Positions 52,926 through 62,248 of a stretch of DNA of 64,000 bases are shown one piece after another (position 1 is the stretch's first letter; the number at the start of each line of letters is the position of its first letter). The translations under genes were made by a program, and so were the position numbers. The notes beneath the pieces are model-generated. The model did not search any database, was not told the DNA's origin, and was given only the letters and a program-made list of their open reading frames with translations. Origin of the DNA: Candidatus Nanopelagicales bacterium (lineage in GTDB: Bacteria; Actinomycetota; Actinomycetes; S36-B12; GCA-2699445); NCBI GenBank assembly GCA_037045355.1, contig JBAOHO010000014.1:62001-126000 (forward strand), given 5' to 3'.

Positions 52926-53606
52926 ATGAACATCGGGATCCTGGGCTCGGGGATGGTCGGTCAGACGTTGGCCACCGCCCTGGCAGCAGCCGGACACGCC
53001 GTCATGATCGGCACCAGAGAGCCGGCCGCGACGCTGGCCCGTCAGGAGGCGGACGGTTACGGCAACCCGCCCTTCGGTGTCTGGCTGTCGGAGCATCCCG
53101 ATGTCACGCTGGGTACGTTCGCAGAGTCCGCAGCCCACGGGGACGCGCTCATCTTGGCCACGACGGGCTCCGCCGCCAAGACCGTGCTGGAATCGGCGGG
53201 AGACGCCACGGACGGCAAGATTCTCTTGGACATCACCAATCCACTCGACTTCTCGGCTGGAATGCCGCCCACGTTGTTCGTCTGCAACACCGACTCGCTC
53301 GCCGAACAACTGCAGCAGGCGTTCCCCGCCATCCGGCTCGTCAAGACCTTGAACACGATGAACGCAGCTCTGATGGTTGCCCCCGGATCTCTGGCGGATG
53401 GACATCACACGGTGTTCGTCAGCGGCAATGACGAGACGGCAAAACAGCAGGTGATCGCGTGGCTGGGGGAGTGGTTCGGGTGGAAGGACGTCATCGATCT
53501 CGGTGATGTTTCCACGGCCCGCGGAACGGAGAGCCTGCTTCCGATCTGGCTGCGCCTGATGGGCGCACTCGGCACCACGGACTTCCAGTTCAAGATCGTC
53601 CGGTAA
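52926..53606 (+). CDS. F420-dependent NADP reductase-like oxidoreductase
   Basis: This 226-residue protein has a GAGGAGAG site before the ATG. The Rossmann site MNIGILGSGMVGQTLATALAAAG opens the protein, then VMIGTREP (phosphate-binding for NADPH), LATTGSAAKTVLESAG, LLDITNPLDFSAGMPP and VKTLNTMNAALM. This matches the small Fno-like/NAD(P)-binding family. Whether it uses F420 or another partner is not shown. Confidence 0.85.
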   Translation: MNIGILGSGMVGQTLATALAAAGHAVMIGTREPAATLARQEADGYGNPPFGVWLSEHPDVTLGTFAESAAHGDALILATTGSAAKTVLESAGDATDGKILLDITNPLDFSAGMPPTLFVCNTDSLAEQLQQAFPAIRLVKTLNTMNAALMVAPGSLADGHHTVFVSGNDETAKQQVIAWLGEWFGWKDVIDLGDVSTARGTESLLPIWLRLMGALGTTDFQFKIVR

Positions 53607-53660
53607 GGCAGTTCGAAAGCGTCTGGCAAGCTCGTACGGCGTCACCACCAGACAGTCCGC

Positions 53661-54428
53661 TCAGGCGCCGCCCGGGGGCATGACGAAGTTGAGATGATGC
53701 CGGCCCCCATCGACGTAGATGGTCTCTCCCGTGATGTAGGAGGCGTCCTCCGAGGCCAGGAATGCCGCCACACCGGCGATCTCTTCGGGGGAGCCGAAGC
53801 GCCCCAGGGGAGTCCGCGCCAGCATGAGCTCCCGCAACTGGGGATCATCGGTGGCGTCGTGGGTCATCGCAGTGGTGATGGTCCCGGGTGCCACGATGTT
53901 GACTCGGATTCCGTGGGGAGCCAGAGCGACGGCCACTGCTCGGGTCAGTTGCCCGACCCCGCCCTTGGATGCGCAGTAGTCCACCGTCAACGGATTGACG
54001 AGACTGTCGCTGAGTGAGCCGATCATGATCATCGACCCGGGGCGGCCACCGGCCTGGATCTGATCCACCATCTGGCGGGCGCATGCGTGCATGGCCAGGA
54101 ATGAGCCCCTGAGGTTCACCGCGATGGTTCGGTCGAACTGCTGCGCTGTCATCTCCAGGAAGGGTCGCTGCTCGGCAATGCCGGCGGAGTTGATCAGCAC
54201 ATCGATTCGACCGTGGCGGGCGACGGCCGTCTGGATGGTTGCGGCGACACTGTCCGAGTCGGACACATCACAATGCAGGTAATCCGCCCCGGTGGGCTGT
54301 ATCTCGCGCGGGTTATCCTCGATGCCGGTGGCGACGACAACCGCACCGTCGGCTCGAAAGCGCTTGACACACGCCAGTCCGATCCCACTGGTTGCTCCGG
54401 TGACCAGGACCACCGGCGCTTCGGGCAT
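53661..54428 (-). CDS. Short-chain dehydrogenase/reductase (classical SDR)
   Basis: This protein is 255 residues. TGATSGIGLA (cofactor site), INSAG, the catalytic Ser in IGSLSDSLVNPLTVDYCASKGG with YxxxK (Tyr-Cys-Ala-Ser-Lys), and a glucose-dehydrogenase-like end (ASYITGETIYVDGG) mark a classical NAD(P)-dependent SDR. The neighbour qcrB starts a different unit upstream, with 6 nt between, so it may be co-transcribed at the end of ctaE-qcrCAB. The substrate is unknown. Confidence 0.9.
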   Translation of the reverse strand: MPEAPVVLVTGATSGIGLACVKRFRADGAVVVATGIEDNPREIQPTGADYLHCDVSDSDSVAATIQTAVARHGRIDVLINSAGIAEQRPFLEMTAQQFDRTIAVNLRGSFLAMHACARQMVDQIQAGGRPGSMIMIGSLSDSLVNPLTVDYCASKGGVGQLTRAVAVALAPHGIRVNIVAPGTITTAMTHDATDDPQLRELMLARTPLGRFGSPEEIAGVAAFLASEDASYITGETIYVDGGRHHLNFVMPPGGA

Positions 54429-54434
54429 CGCGAC

Positions 54435-56189
54435 TCAGCTCTTCTGCTGGGAGTCCGGTCGGTTGCTGATCGGACGGCCCGGATGATGCAGCACTGAACC
54501 GTCGTGGGCGATCTCGAGCTCGTTGTCCTCCTGGATGACCGGTGCGGTCACGGCCACCTGTTCGGCCAGGTGCTCGTCCGCGTGCTCGATCTCCGCGGCA
54601 GAAGGTTTGGCGACGGTGTCCCCGAACAGGAACTGCGACAACTTCGACCGGCGCCGATCGCTCTTCAACTTCGGATTGCGAACTCCGGCACTGTCGGTTT
54701 CGGGCGGTGCGGCCACCGGCTTGACCTCGGGCTTGGCCATGATCTTGGCGCGTTCGTTGTCGTTCAACGGCGCATGGATCTCGATGAACTCACCGTGGGG
54801 AAGGCGCAGGATCTGTCCGGTCTCACGGCCGTGCAGGAGTTTGTCGCGATCGCGGCGCTGCAACGACAGGCAGATGCGTTTGGTGATCAGGAACGCGATC
54901 GGCGGAAGCACGATCAGCGAGATGCGTAGGAACCAGATGATCGAGTTGATGGACAGGTCGAATCCGACCGCGATGATGTCGTTGCCTCCACCGATCCACA
55001 GCAGGACGTAGAAGGTGATGGCCATGACGCCCAGACCGGTGCGCGTCGGATTGTCGCGTGGCCGGTCGAGCAGGTGATGCTCGCGGTTGTCGCCGGTGGC
55101 CCAGCGTTCGAGGAACGGGTAGGCCATCAACGCAACTGTGATCAGGCCCGGGATGATCAGCGCCGGGGTCAGGACGTTCAGGCTGAGGGTGTAACCGAAG
55201 GCCTGAATCTCCCAGTTGGGCATGACGCGTAGGGCGCCATCCAGCCAGCCGATGTACCAGTCGGGCTGGGTGCCGGCCGAGACCTGATCGGGCGTGTAGG
55301 GGCCGAAGAGCCAGATCGGGTTCAACTGCACGAGGCCCGAGATGATCACGATGATGCCGAAGACCAAGAAGAAGAACCCTCCCGCCTTGGCCATGTAGAT
55401 CGGCATCAGGGGGTAGCCGACCACGTTGTTGTTCGTGCGGGCCGGGCCGGGGAACTGCGTGTGCTTTTGCACCCACACGAGCATGAGGTGAACGGTGATG
55501 AGTGCGAGGAGAATCCCCGGGATCAGCAGGATGTGAACGCCGTAGAGGCGAGAGATGAAATCGGTCCCTGGGAACTCGCCGCCGAACAGCAGGAAACTCG
55601 CCCAAGTCCCGACGACCGGGATGGACAAGACAATGCCCTCGGCGATGCGCAGGCCCGTGCCCGACAGCAGATCGTCGGGGAGGGAGTAGCCGGAGAAACC
55701 GGCCATCAGGGCGGTCATCGCGAGGCCAACACCGATCATCCAGTTGAGTTCGCGGGGCTTGCGGAAAGCTCCGGTGAAGAACACGCGGAACATGTGAACC
55801 GCGATGGCGGTCATGAAGAACAGCGCCGCCCAGTGGTGAATCTGGCGCATGAGCAGCCCACCGCGGATCTCGAAGGAGATGCCGAGTGCGGAGTCGTAGG
55901 CCTCCGACATCTTGACGCCCTTGAGCGGGATGTACGGGCCGTCGTAGATGACCTCCACCATGCTCGGCTTGAAGAACAGAGTCAGATAGACGCCTGAGAG
56001 GAGAACAACGATGAACGAGTAGAGGGCGACCTCACCCAACATGAACGACCAGTGATCGGGGAAGACCTTGTTGAGGTTGCGGCGCAACCATCCGTTGCTC
56101 CCGACGCGCTCATCCACGAAGGTCGCGGCTGCGGCGCCCTTCTTCTCGATCCCGGTCAGTTCCGGTGGAGTCAGTTCCGACGTGCTCAT
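54435..56189 (-). CDS. qcrB: Cytochrome bc1 complex cytochrome b subunit
   Basis: This protein is 584 residues, overlapping qcrA by 4 nt. Cytochrome b helices carry the heme b histidines (RQIHHWAALFFMTAIAVHMFRV; LYGVHILLIPGILLALITVH). The Qo motif is in the region PDQVSAGTQPDWYIGWLDGAL. A long cytoplasmic tail of about 150 residues extends past the usual b core, as in other actinobacteria. It oxidises menaquinol within the bc1-aa3 supercomplex. Confidence 0.96.
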   Translation of the reverse strand: MSTSELTPPELTGIEKKGAAAATFVDERVGSNGWLRRNLNKVFPDHWSFMLGEVALYSFIVVLLSGVYLTLFFKPSMVEVIYDGPYIPLKGVKMSEAYDSALGISFEIRGGLLMRQIHHWAALFFMTAIAVHMFRVFFTGAFRKPRELNWMIGVGLAMTALMAGFSGYSLPDDLLSGTGLRIAEGIVLSIPVVGTWASFLLFGGEFPGTDFISRLYGVHILLIPGILLALITVHLMLVWVQKHTQFPGPARTNNNVVGYPLMPIYMAKAGGFFFLVFGIIVIISGLVQLNPIWLFGPYTPDQVSAGTQPDWYIGWLDGALRVMPNWEIQAFGYTLSLNVLTPALIIPGLITVALMAYPFLERWATGDNREHHLLDRPRDNPTRTGLGVMAITFYVLLWIGGGNDIIAVGFDLSINSIIWFLRISLIVLPPIAFLITKRICLSLQRRDRDKLLHGRETGQILRLPHGEFIEIHAPLNDNERAKIMAKPEVKPVAAPPETDSAGVRNPKLKSDRRRSKLSQFLFGDTVAKPSAAEIEHADEHLAEQVAVTAPVIQEDNELEIAHDGSVLHHPGRPISNRPDSQQKS

Positions 56190-57277
56190 GAGTAATCCTT
56201 CAACTCCCAGAAGCTCGGTCCGACAGGTTCTTGGAAGTCACTCACGGCGACCAAGTACCCCTCGTCGTCCACGGTGATGGGCAACTGAGGCATCCGCCGC
56301 GCCGCCGGGCCGAAGACCACATTGGCCGAGTCCGCCAGGTTGAACGTCGACTGGTGGCAGGGGCACAGCAACTCGTGAGTGCGCTGCTGGTACAACGATA
56401 TGGGGCAACCCACATGGGTGCAGATCTTGGAGAAACACAAGATGCCCTCGTAGTCCCATCCTTCGCCTTGCTGCGACTGAATCTCCTCGGGAGTCATGCG
56501 GATGACGATGGCGGCGGCTTTGGCGCGGGCATTGAGGTTGTGGTCCTCCTCTTCCACCAGAGGAAGGTCGGCGGGGACCACGTTGACCAGGCCTCCGACA
56601 GGAATCTCGTCGGCCTTGACGGGCTGGTAGGTGATGTCGGTGACCAGGCGCATTCCGGGGCGCCAGATCGTGTGGAGCAGCTCCTCGGACGGCGTGGTGA
56701 CTCCCGGGGGCGTGATCCACAGGTCACGCAGGGAAACGATGAAAGGAATGGGCACCAGGGCCATGGCCGCGAGCATGGTGCGGCGGATCATCGGGTACTT
56801 CGCGAAACCACTGGACTCTTTGCCGACTTCGTAGATGTCGGCCGCCACGGCGGTGTCCTCGGCGTCGGTCTTCATCTCGTGGCGCTCCTGCACCACTTCG
56901 ACGTCGCTCATGAGTTTCTTGGCCCAATGGATGGCGCCGAGCCCGATGAGCAGGATCGCCAACCCGAAGGTGACTCCCATGGCCGCGTTGAGTGCGCCGA
57001 TGGCCCCGATATAGGGGAGCGTGATGACCGCATCACGGGGAATGACGATGAACGCGACGATGAACAGGATCACCATCAGCACCGACAGCATGAACATGAT
57101 GCTGACTTGCCGCACCGCCCGGTCATGGGCGCGTGGGTCAGTGTCCGTCCGGCGCAGATGATGCGCGACGTCCGCGCGGGGCCATTCCCCGGGACGCAGA
57201 GCCTGCTGGGTATCCGACGCGGGAGTGAGGTCCCCTCCTGCCGGGGTCAGGTCCTTGCCGGTGCCGTTGTCGCTCAT
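56186..57277 (-). CDS. qcrA: Rieske iron-sulfur subunit of the bc1 complex
   Basis: This protein is 363 residues from ATG 57277 (ATGA overlap with qcrC). Three membrane helices (MFMLSVLMVILFIVAFIVI; YIGAIGALNAAMGVTFGLAI; MIRRTMLAAMALVPIPFIV) are the actinobacterial extension. The Rieske 2Fe-2S ligands are in CTHVGCPISLY and CPCHQSTFNLAD, followed by AARRMPQLPI. It moves electrons from menaquinol to QcrC. Confidence 0.96.
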   Translation of the reverse strand: MSDNGTGKDLTPAGGDLTPASDTQQALRPGEWPRADVAHHLRRTDTDPRAHDRAVRQVSIMFMLSVLMVILFIVAFIVIPRDAVITLPYIGAIGALNAAMGVTFGLAILLIGLGAIHWAKKLMSDVEVVQERHEMKTDAEDTAVAADIYEVGKESSGFAKYPMIRRTMLAAMALVPIPFIVSLRDLWITPPGVTTPSEELLHTIWRPGMRLVTDITYQPVKADEIPVGGLVNVVPADLPLVEEEDHNLNARAKAAAIVIRMTPEEIQSQQGEGWDYEGILCFSKICTHVGCPISLYQQRTHELLCPCHQSTFNLADSANVVFGPAARRMPQLPITVDDEGYLVAVSDFQEPVGPSFWELKDYS

Positions 57278-58059
57278 CGAACCTTCGCTCCGATCCAGAT
57301 CGCTCCGGCCACCACGAGCAGCAGCCCGCCGATCCACATGAACAGGCCCTCTGTCACCGGCCCGAACCGGCCCAGCGCCCAGCCGCCCGGATCATCGGAG
57401 GCCCTCAGCCCTTCGATGTAGGCGATGATGGCCTTCTTGTCTTCCTTGGGAAGGGTGCTGTCGGCGAACACCGGCATGTTCTGTGGGCCGGTCAGCATCG
57501 CCTCATAGATCTCCTGAGGGGTCGCCTCCATCAGATTCGGTGCGTACTTGCCGTTGCTGAGCGCACCGCCGCGGCCAGCTGCCTGGTGGCACTGCGAGCA
57601 GTTGGCCCGGAACAGTTCCCCGCCTACGGCCGAATCCGCGTCGGCCCAGTCGAGATCAGCAGCGGTGGGGATGGCCGGGCCTGGAGCCAGCGAGGCGACG
57701 AAAGCCGCGAGTGCGGCAATGTCGGTATCGCTGTAGTCGCGCGGCTTCTGCGGAGCCTGAGCCCCTGGGTTGGCCAGCGGCATCCGGCCGGTGGACACCT
57801 GGAAGTGCACCGCCGCTGCTCCGACGCCGATGAGTGTCGGTCCGTTCTGGGTGCCCTGGGCGTTGATCCCGTGGCAACTGGAGCAGCCCTCGAGGAAGAG
57901 TTTCTTGCCATTCAGTACTGCAGTGGCGTCCTGCTCGGCCGACTGTGCTTCGGTGGCCTTGTTTGCGAGGGCGAACAGGGCGCCGGTCAGCAGCAGCCCG
58001 ATCATGATCACGACAAAGACCGCGGCCGGGTGGCGCCGGTGTCTGGCGAGGGTCTTCAC
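57274..58059 (-). CDS. qcrC: Diheme cytochrome c subunit of the bc1 complex
   Basis: This protein is 261 residues. An N-terminal anchor (AAVFVVIMIGLLLTGALFAL), two c-type heme sites (CSSCHGINAQG and CSQCHQAAGRGG) and a C-terminal helix (LFMWIGGLLLVVAGAIWIG) match the actinobacterial QcrC. This subunit replaces soluble cytochrome c by linking QcrA directly to CtaC. Confidence 0.96.
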   Translation of the reverse strand: MKTLARHRRHPAAVFVVIMIGLLLTGALFALANKATEAQSAEQDATAVLNGKKLFLEGCSSCHGINAQGTQNGPTLIGVGAAAVHFQVSTGRMPLANPGAQAPQKPRDYSDTDIAALAAFVASLAPGPAIPTAADLDWADADSAVGGELFRANCSQCHQAAGRGGALSNGKYAPNLMEATPQEIYEAMLTGPQNMPVFADSTLPKEDKKAIIAYIEGLRASDDPGGWALGRFGPVTEGLFMWIGGLLLVVAGAIWIGAKVR

Positions 58060-58135
58060 CTGTTGAACCCCTTGTCCTTCAGTGAGCGTTCGGAGCGTGT
58101 TGCGAGTGTGCGGAGCTGGTCATTGCAGAGGATGG

Positions 58136-58741
58136 TCATTGCAGGATGTAGATCATCGCGAACAGCGCGATCCACACGACGTCGACGAAGTGCCAGTAGT
58201 AAGAGGTCACGATGGCTGAGGTGGCCTCTTGGTGGGTGAAGCGCTTGGCCATGTAGGTGCGGGCCAGCACGAAGAGGAAGGCGATCAGGCCACCTGTGAC
58301 GTGCAGGCCGTGGAATCCGGTGGTGAGGAAGAACGCGGAGCCGTAAGGGGAGCCGGAGAAACTCAGGCCCTCGTGCAGTAGTTGCGAGTACTCGAACACC
58401 TGGCCGGCGACGAAGATCGAGCCCATGATGAACGTGATCGTGAACCAGAACCGCAACTTGTCCCGGTCGCCCCGCTCCGCGGCGAAGACGCCCATCTGAC
58501 ACGTGACGGAGCTGAGGACCAGGATCGTGGTGTTCGCTGCGGCGAACGGCACGTTCAACAGTTGGGTGTCCTCGGCCCAGATCTCGGGGTTCACCCCCCG
58601 CAGCGTCAAGTACATCGCGAAGAGTCCCGCGAAGAACATCAACTCACTGGACAGCCAGACGATCGTCCCGACCGACACCATGTTGGGACGGTTCGCCGGG
58701 GCGCTGTGCGCCTGCGCCTCTAATGCTGTTGCAGTAGCCAC
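58136..58741 (-). CDS. ctaE: Cytochrome c oxidase subunit III
   Basis: This protein is 201 residues from GTG 58741. A CAGAAT hexamer 6 nt upstream suggests a leaderless start; the upstream frame looks non-coding. Five membrane helices, with GTIVWLSSELMFFAGLFAMYL, TTGFHGLHVTGGLIAFLFVL and YYWHFVDVVWIALFAMIYIL, identify CoxC. It leads the ctaE-qcrC-qcrA-qcrB unit. Confidence 0.95.
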   Translation of the reverse strand: MATATALEAQAHSAPANRPNMVSVGTIVWLSSELMFFAGLFAMYLTLRGVNPEIWAEDTQLLNVPFAAANTTILVLSSVTCQMGVFAAERGDRDKLRFWFTITFIMGSIFVAGQVFEYSQLLHEGLSFSGSPYGSAFFLTTGFHGLHVTGGLIAFLFVLARTYMAKRFTHQEATSAIVTSYYWHFVDVVWIALFAMIYILQ

Positions 58742-58932
58742 GTGCGGATTCTGGCACCTTCTGACTCCGACGTCGCACCTGACCCCCCGATAGAGGTGCC
58801 CTTTTTCGGAGCCGGCCCGCCTGTGGTGACCTTCCGTAGGGTGCGCTACGCAGTGCAACGTCCGGACGGGCATTCTGGCCGGCGGATCGCGCCTCGCGAC
58901 TCGCCTGGGCCCCGATCGCTAGTATCGCAACC

Positions 58933-59349
58933 ATGACCGACGACGCTCGCCCGCTGCGGATCCTCGTCTACTCCGACGATCGCAACACGAGGGCCAAGGT
59001 GAGGTCGCTGCTGGGTCCTCGCCCGTCGGCTGAGTTGCCGGCCGTGGAGTACGTCGAAGTGGCCACCGAACCGGCTGTGATCCGGCGCATGGACGCGGGG
59101 CGGATCGACTTGGCCATCCTCGACGGCGAGGCCGTGCCGGCCGGGGGCATGGGCATCTGCCGGCAGTTGAAGGATGAGATCTATCAGTGCCCGCCGGTAC
59201 TGCTCATCGTGGGTCGCCCCGCGGATGCATGGTTGGCAACCTGGTCGCGCGCTGACGAGGTGGCGCCTCAGCCACTCGATCCGCTGGAGTTTCCCGAGGC
59301 GGTCGCAGGGCTGTTGCGTCGGCGCATCGCCGCTCTGCCCAGCGCCTGA
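58933..59349 (+). CDS. Stand-alone receiver-like (CheY-fold) protein
   Basis: This 138-residue protein has an alpha/beta pattern resembling a response-regulator receiver: LRILVYSDDRNTRAKVRSLL (acidic pair), a central IDLAILDGEAVPAGGMG loop with Asp near the phospho-acceptor position, and PPVLLIVGRPADAWLA. The usual C-terminal Lys is not obvious and there is no output domain. TAGTAT 7 nt before the ATG suggests a leaderless transcript. Similar proteins sit near trpD and ctaE in other actinobacteria. Confidence 0.72.
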   Translation: MTDDARPLRILVYSDDRNTRAKVRSLLGPRPSAELPAVEYVEVATEPAVIRRMDAGRIDLAILDGEAVPAGGMGICRQLKDEIYQCPPVLLIVGRPADAWLATWSRADEVAPQPLDPLEFPEAVAGLLRRRIAALPSA

Positions 59350-59385
59350 CCCGCTACCTCTGAGAGCGCACGTACGCTACCGATC

Positions 59386-60468
59386 GTGAGTACCACTACT
59401 GCCTGGCCTGCGCTCTTGGACCAGCTTCTCGCCGGTCGACCGCTTGCGGAAGCACAGAGTCGCTGGGTGATGGACCAGGTCATGTCCGGACTTGCGACCC
59501 CGGCGCAGACTGCCGCCTGGCTCGTCGCCCAACGCTCGTCGGGGGTTACCGCTGACGAATTGGCCGTGCTGGTCGAGGTGATGCTCGAGCACGCCGTGAC
59601 AGTGGATATCCCGGGTCCGGTGGTCGATACGTGCGGGACGGGCGGGGACGACAGCGGATCGGTCAACATCTCCACCATGGCGGCCATCGTGGTCGCTGCT
59701 ACGGGGCGCCGTGTCGTGAAGCACGGCAACCGGGCGGCTTCGTCGAAGTCCGGATCGGTCGACGTCTTGGAGGCGCTGGGCGTGGTGCCCGATCTGGCCC
59801 CCGATCGAATCGGCGCTTGTCTGGATCGAGTCGGGATCGCGTTCTGTTTCGCGCAGGTGTTCCACCCGGCGATGAGACATGCCGGTCCCGTTCGCAAGGA
59901 GATCGGGATCAGGTCCGTATTCAACTTCCTGGGCCCCCTGGCGAATCCGGTGCGCCCGTCGGCTCAGACGGTGGGCGTCGCCGACGAGCAGATGGCCCCT
60001 GTGGTCGCAGCGGCGTTGGCCCGCAAGGGAACCTCGGCATTGGTCGTGCGGGGGATGGACGGTATGGACGAGATCACCACGGAGGCACCCACCCGGGTAT
60101 GGGACGCACGGAAGGCCGAGATCCGGGAGGTTGTCATCGATACGGAGGACGTGGGTCTGGCTCGGCCCTCCGCCGGCGCACTCGGTGGCGCCGACCCCGC
60201 GGCCAATGCAGAGGCGGCACGTCGGATGCTCGCGGGTGGCCAGGGCCCCCGGTCGACGGCCATCGCCGACGCTGTCGCGGCCAACGCAGCTGCCGCCATG
60301 TGCGTCTTCGACGTGGCCAGCGGGAGAGCCGAGGCCGACGAGGATCTGCTGAGCCAGCTCGCACCACGGGTGATCGAGGCCCGGGAGGCCATTGCCACCG
60401 GTGCCGCGGCCCGGCTTCTGGACGAGTGGGTCACCGTCAGCCGGGAATTGGGTGGCGCCGGAGGTTGA
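59386..60468 (+). CDS. trpD: Anthranilate phosphoribosyltransferase
   Basis: This protein is 360 residues from GTG 59386; TACGCT lies 7 nt upstream, so it is probably leaderless. It transfers phosphoribose from PRPP to anthranilate in tryptophan synthesis. The PRPP loop is VVDTCGTGGDDSGSVNIST, then KHGNRAASSKSGSVDVLEAL, HPAMRHAGPVRKEIGIRSVF and GMDGMDEITTEAPTRVWD. The 3' end overlaps the nuclease gene tail to tail by 32 bp. Confidence 0.96.
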   Translation: MSTTTAWPALLDQLLAGRPLAEAQSRWVMDQVMSGLATPAQTAAWLVAQRSSGVTADELAVLVEVMLEHAVTVDIPGPVVDTCGTGGDDSGSVNISTMAAIVVAATGRRVVKHGNRAASSKSGSVDVLEALGVVPDLAPDRIGACLDRVGIAFCFAQVFHPAMRHAGPVRKEIGIRSVFNFLGPLANPVRPSAQTVGVADEQMAPVVAAALARKGTSALVVRGMDGMDEITTEAPTRVWDARKAEIREVVIDTEDVGLARPSAGALGGADPAANAEAARRMLAGGQGPRSTAIADAVAANAAAAMCVFDVASGRAEADEDLLSQLAPRVIEAREAIATGAAARLLDEWVTVSRELGGAGG

Positions 60469-62179
60469 CCTTGGCGGTGAGCTGTCCCAGTGCCGGCTGT
60501 GCACCGTTTCGCGGGAGGGCGAGATGCCCGTCGAGTTGCACCAGACGTACTCCAGGCCCGAACAGCCACCGCAACACCAGTCGGCCCTCTTCGGGACTGG
60601 CAGCTGTCAGGACCCGGTCCGGTGCTGGGACATGTTCGGCTCGAGCGATGGCGGCGGCCACCACCGCGGCGGGATCGTCGTCCGGCCGGGCACGTGCGGC
60701 GGCTGCAAGCCGCCCATGTTTGATCACGTGGATGGTCCAGTCCCGAGCATCGGGCGCCGCCGCCACGATCTGCGCGCAGGAACCGATCACCGCCAACTGC
60801 CGGCCCTGATGAGCGGCCGTCAGCAAGACCTGAAGGGTGTCGCGCAACTCGGCGGCGTCCTCGAAACGCTGTGCCACCGCTAGGTCCGCCATGCGCTGGC
60901 GCAGCATATTCACCACCGGTGAGCAGTCGCCGGTCATGGCGGCTCTGGCCTTATCGGCCATCGCCCGATAAGGCAGGTAGGCCGACGCGTCACGACACGG
61001 TGCCGCGCAAGACCCTAAGTCGGCCCGGATGCACGCGCTCACGGATCGGGCAGGGGACAGCCGAGGCGAGCAGGTGCGCAGGGGATAGACCGACTGCAAT
61101 GCCTCGGCAGCGCGCACCGCCAGACGACGCGAGGAGAACGGCCCCAGGTACCCGTCGTCAAGATCTGCTCCGGGGGCGAGTTCGCGGACGACGGACAACC
61201 GAGGTGCGGGTTCGTCGGTCATGCGTAGCCACACGTACTTCTCGGCATTGCGTGAGCGGCGGTTGTAGGGCGGCTGCTCCGTGGCGATCAGGCGGACCTC
61301 GCGTACGGCGGCCTCCAACTCCGTCGCACACTCGATCGCTGTGACGCGATCGGCGATGCGGACCATCTCGAGAATCCGGCCGCGAGTCTCGCCCGCCGTG
61401 AAGTAGTTGCGGACCCGCTGGCGGATAGAGGTTGCCTTGCCGACGTAGAGCGTGCGGTCGTCCGGAGCGACGAAACGGTAGACCCCGGGCCCGGTGGGCA
61501 GACCCTGCGCAAGCGTGCGCTTGGCCCGCTGCTCGGGTCGGACCCGGGCAGTCAAGGCGGACAGGTCCCCCAAATGATGGGCACCGAATCCACTGGCCCG
61601 CTCCAAGAGCCCATGCAGGACATCGAGGGTCGCCCGGGCATCGTGCAGGGCTCGGTGATCGGGCGTCGTGGAGGCGCGGAAGTGCCGGGCGAGTGTGCCC
61701 AGCCGGTGGTTGGGGACCTCGTCTCGATGGAGCAGAACCCGGGCCAGGCGGGCGGTGTCTACGACCGGGAAGGCGGGCCACGCCAGCCCTTGCGCCTTGC
61801 ACGCAGCCTTGAGGAAACCGACATCGAAGGGAGCGTTGTGGGCAACCAGGACAGCGCCCCGGGCGAACGCCAAGAACGGGTCGAGGACTTGCTCGATGCG
61901 TGGCGCCTCGGCCACTGCGGTGTCGGTGATTCCCGTGAGAGCGGCGATGAACGACGGGATGGGAACCTGTGGATTCACGAGGGTGTGGAACTCGCCGGTG
62001 ACGTGACCGCCGCAGCTGCGCACCGCACCGATCTCCGTGATGCCGCAGTCGGCCGGTGATCCGCCGGTGGTCTCGAGGTCGACCACGACGAACTTGACGG
62101 CCGACAGCGGGGGGTCGATATCGGCATCGTCGAAGGTCAGGGGCTGCGTGATCACCGATGACCCGGCCGTCTGATTCAT
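60437..62179 (-). CDS. DEDD exonuclease plus GIY-YIG (UvrC-like) nuclease fusion
   Basis: This protein is 580 residues from ATG 62179; TAGCGT 7 nt upstream suggests a leaderless start. Residues about 25-190 are a DnaQ/epsilon-type 3'-5' exonuclease (FVVVDLETTGGSPADCGITE; VLVAHNAPFDVGFLKAAC; HRALHDARATLDVL). Residues about 230-320 are a GIY-YIG domain (LPTGPGVYRFVAPDDRTLYV, GKATSIRQRVRNYF) followed by a UvrC-like Cys-rich segment and UvrB-contact-like helix. The UvrC C-terminal RNase H domain is absent. The mycobacterial counterpart is Rv2191. A DNA repair role is likely. Confidence 0.9.
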   Translation of the reverse strand: MNQTAGSSVITQPLTFDDADIDPPLSAVKFVVVDLETTGGSPADCGITEIGAVRSCGGHVTGEFHTLVNPQVPIPSFIAALTGITDTAVAEAPRIEQVLDPFLAFARGAVLVAHNAPFDVGFLKAACKAQGLAWPAFPVVDTARLARVLLHRDEVPNHRLGTLARHFRASTTPDHRALHDARATLDVLHGLLERASGFGAHHLGDLSALTARVRPEQRAKRTLAQGLPTGPGVYRFVAPDDRTLYVGKATSIRQRVRNYFTAGETRGRILEMVRIADRVTAIECATELEAAVREVRLIATEQPPYNRRSRNAEKYVWLRMTDEPAPRLSVVRELAPGADLDDGYLGPFSSRRLAVRAAEALQSVYPLRTCSPRLSPARSVSACIRADLGSCAAPCRDASAYLPYRAMADKARAAMTGDCSPVVNMLRQRMADLAVAQRFEDAAELRDTLQVLLTAAHQGRQLAVIGSCAQIVAAAPDARDWTIHVIKHGRLAAAARARPDDDPAAVVAAAIARAEHVPAPDRVLTAASPEEGRLVLRWLFGPGVRLVQLDGHLALPRNGAQPALGQLTAKVNLRRHPIPG

Positions 62180-62248
62180 GGTGGCGACGCTATGCGTGGG
62201 GTCCGACACGTCCGGGCAAGAGAGTTCGTCCGGGTAGCATGAGCGCTC

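Noticed and set aside
56231..57421. 396-codon plus-strand ORF opposite qcrA
   Set aside because: It is an antisense shadow; qcrA has its Rieske ligands and overlaps its neighbours properly.
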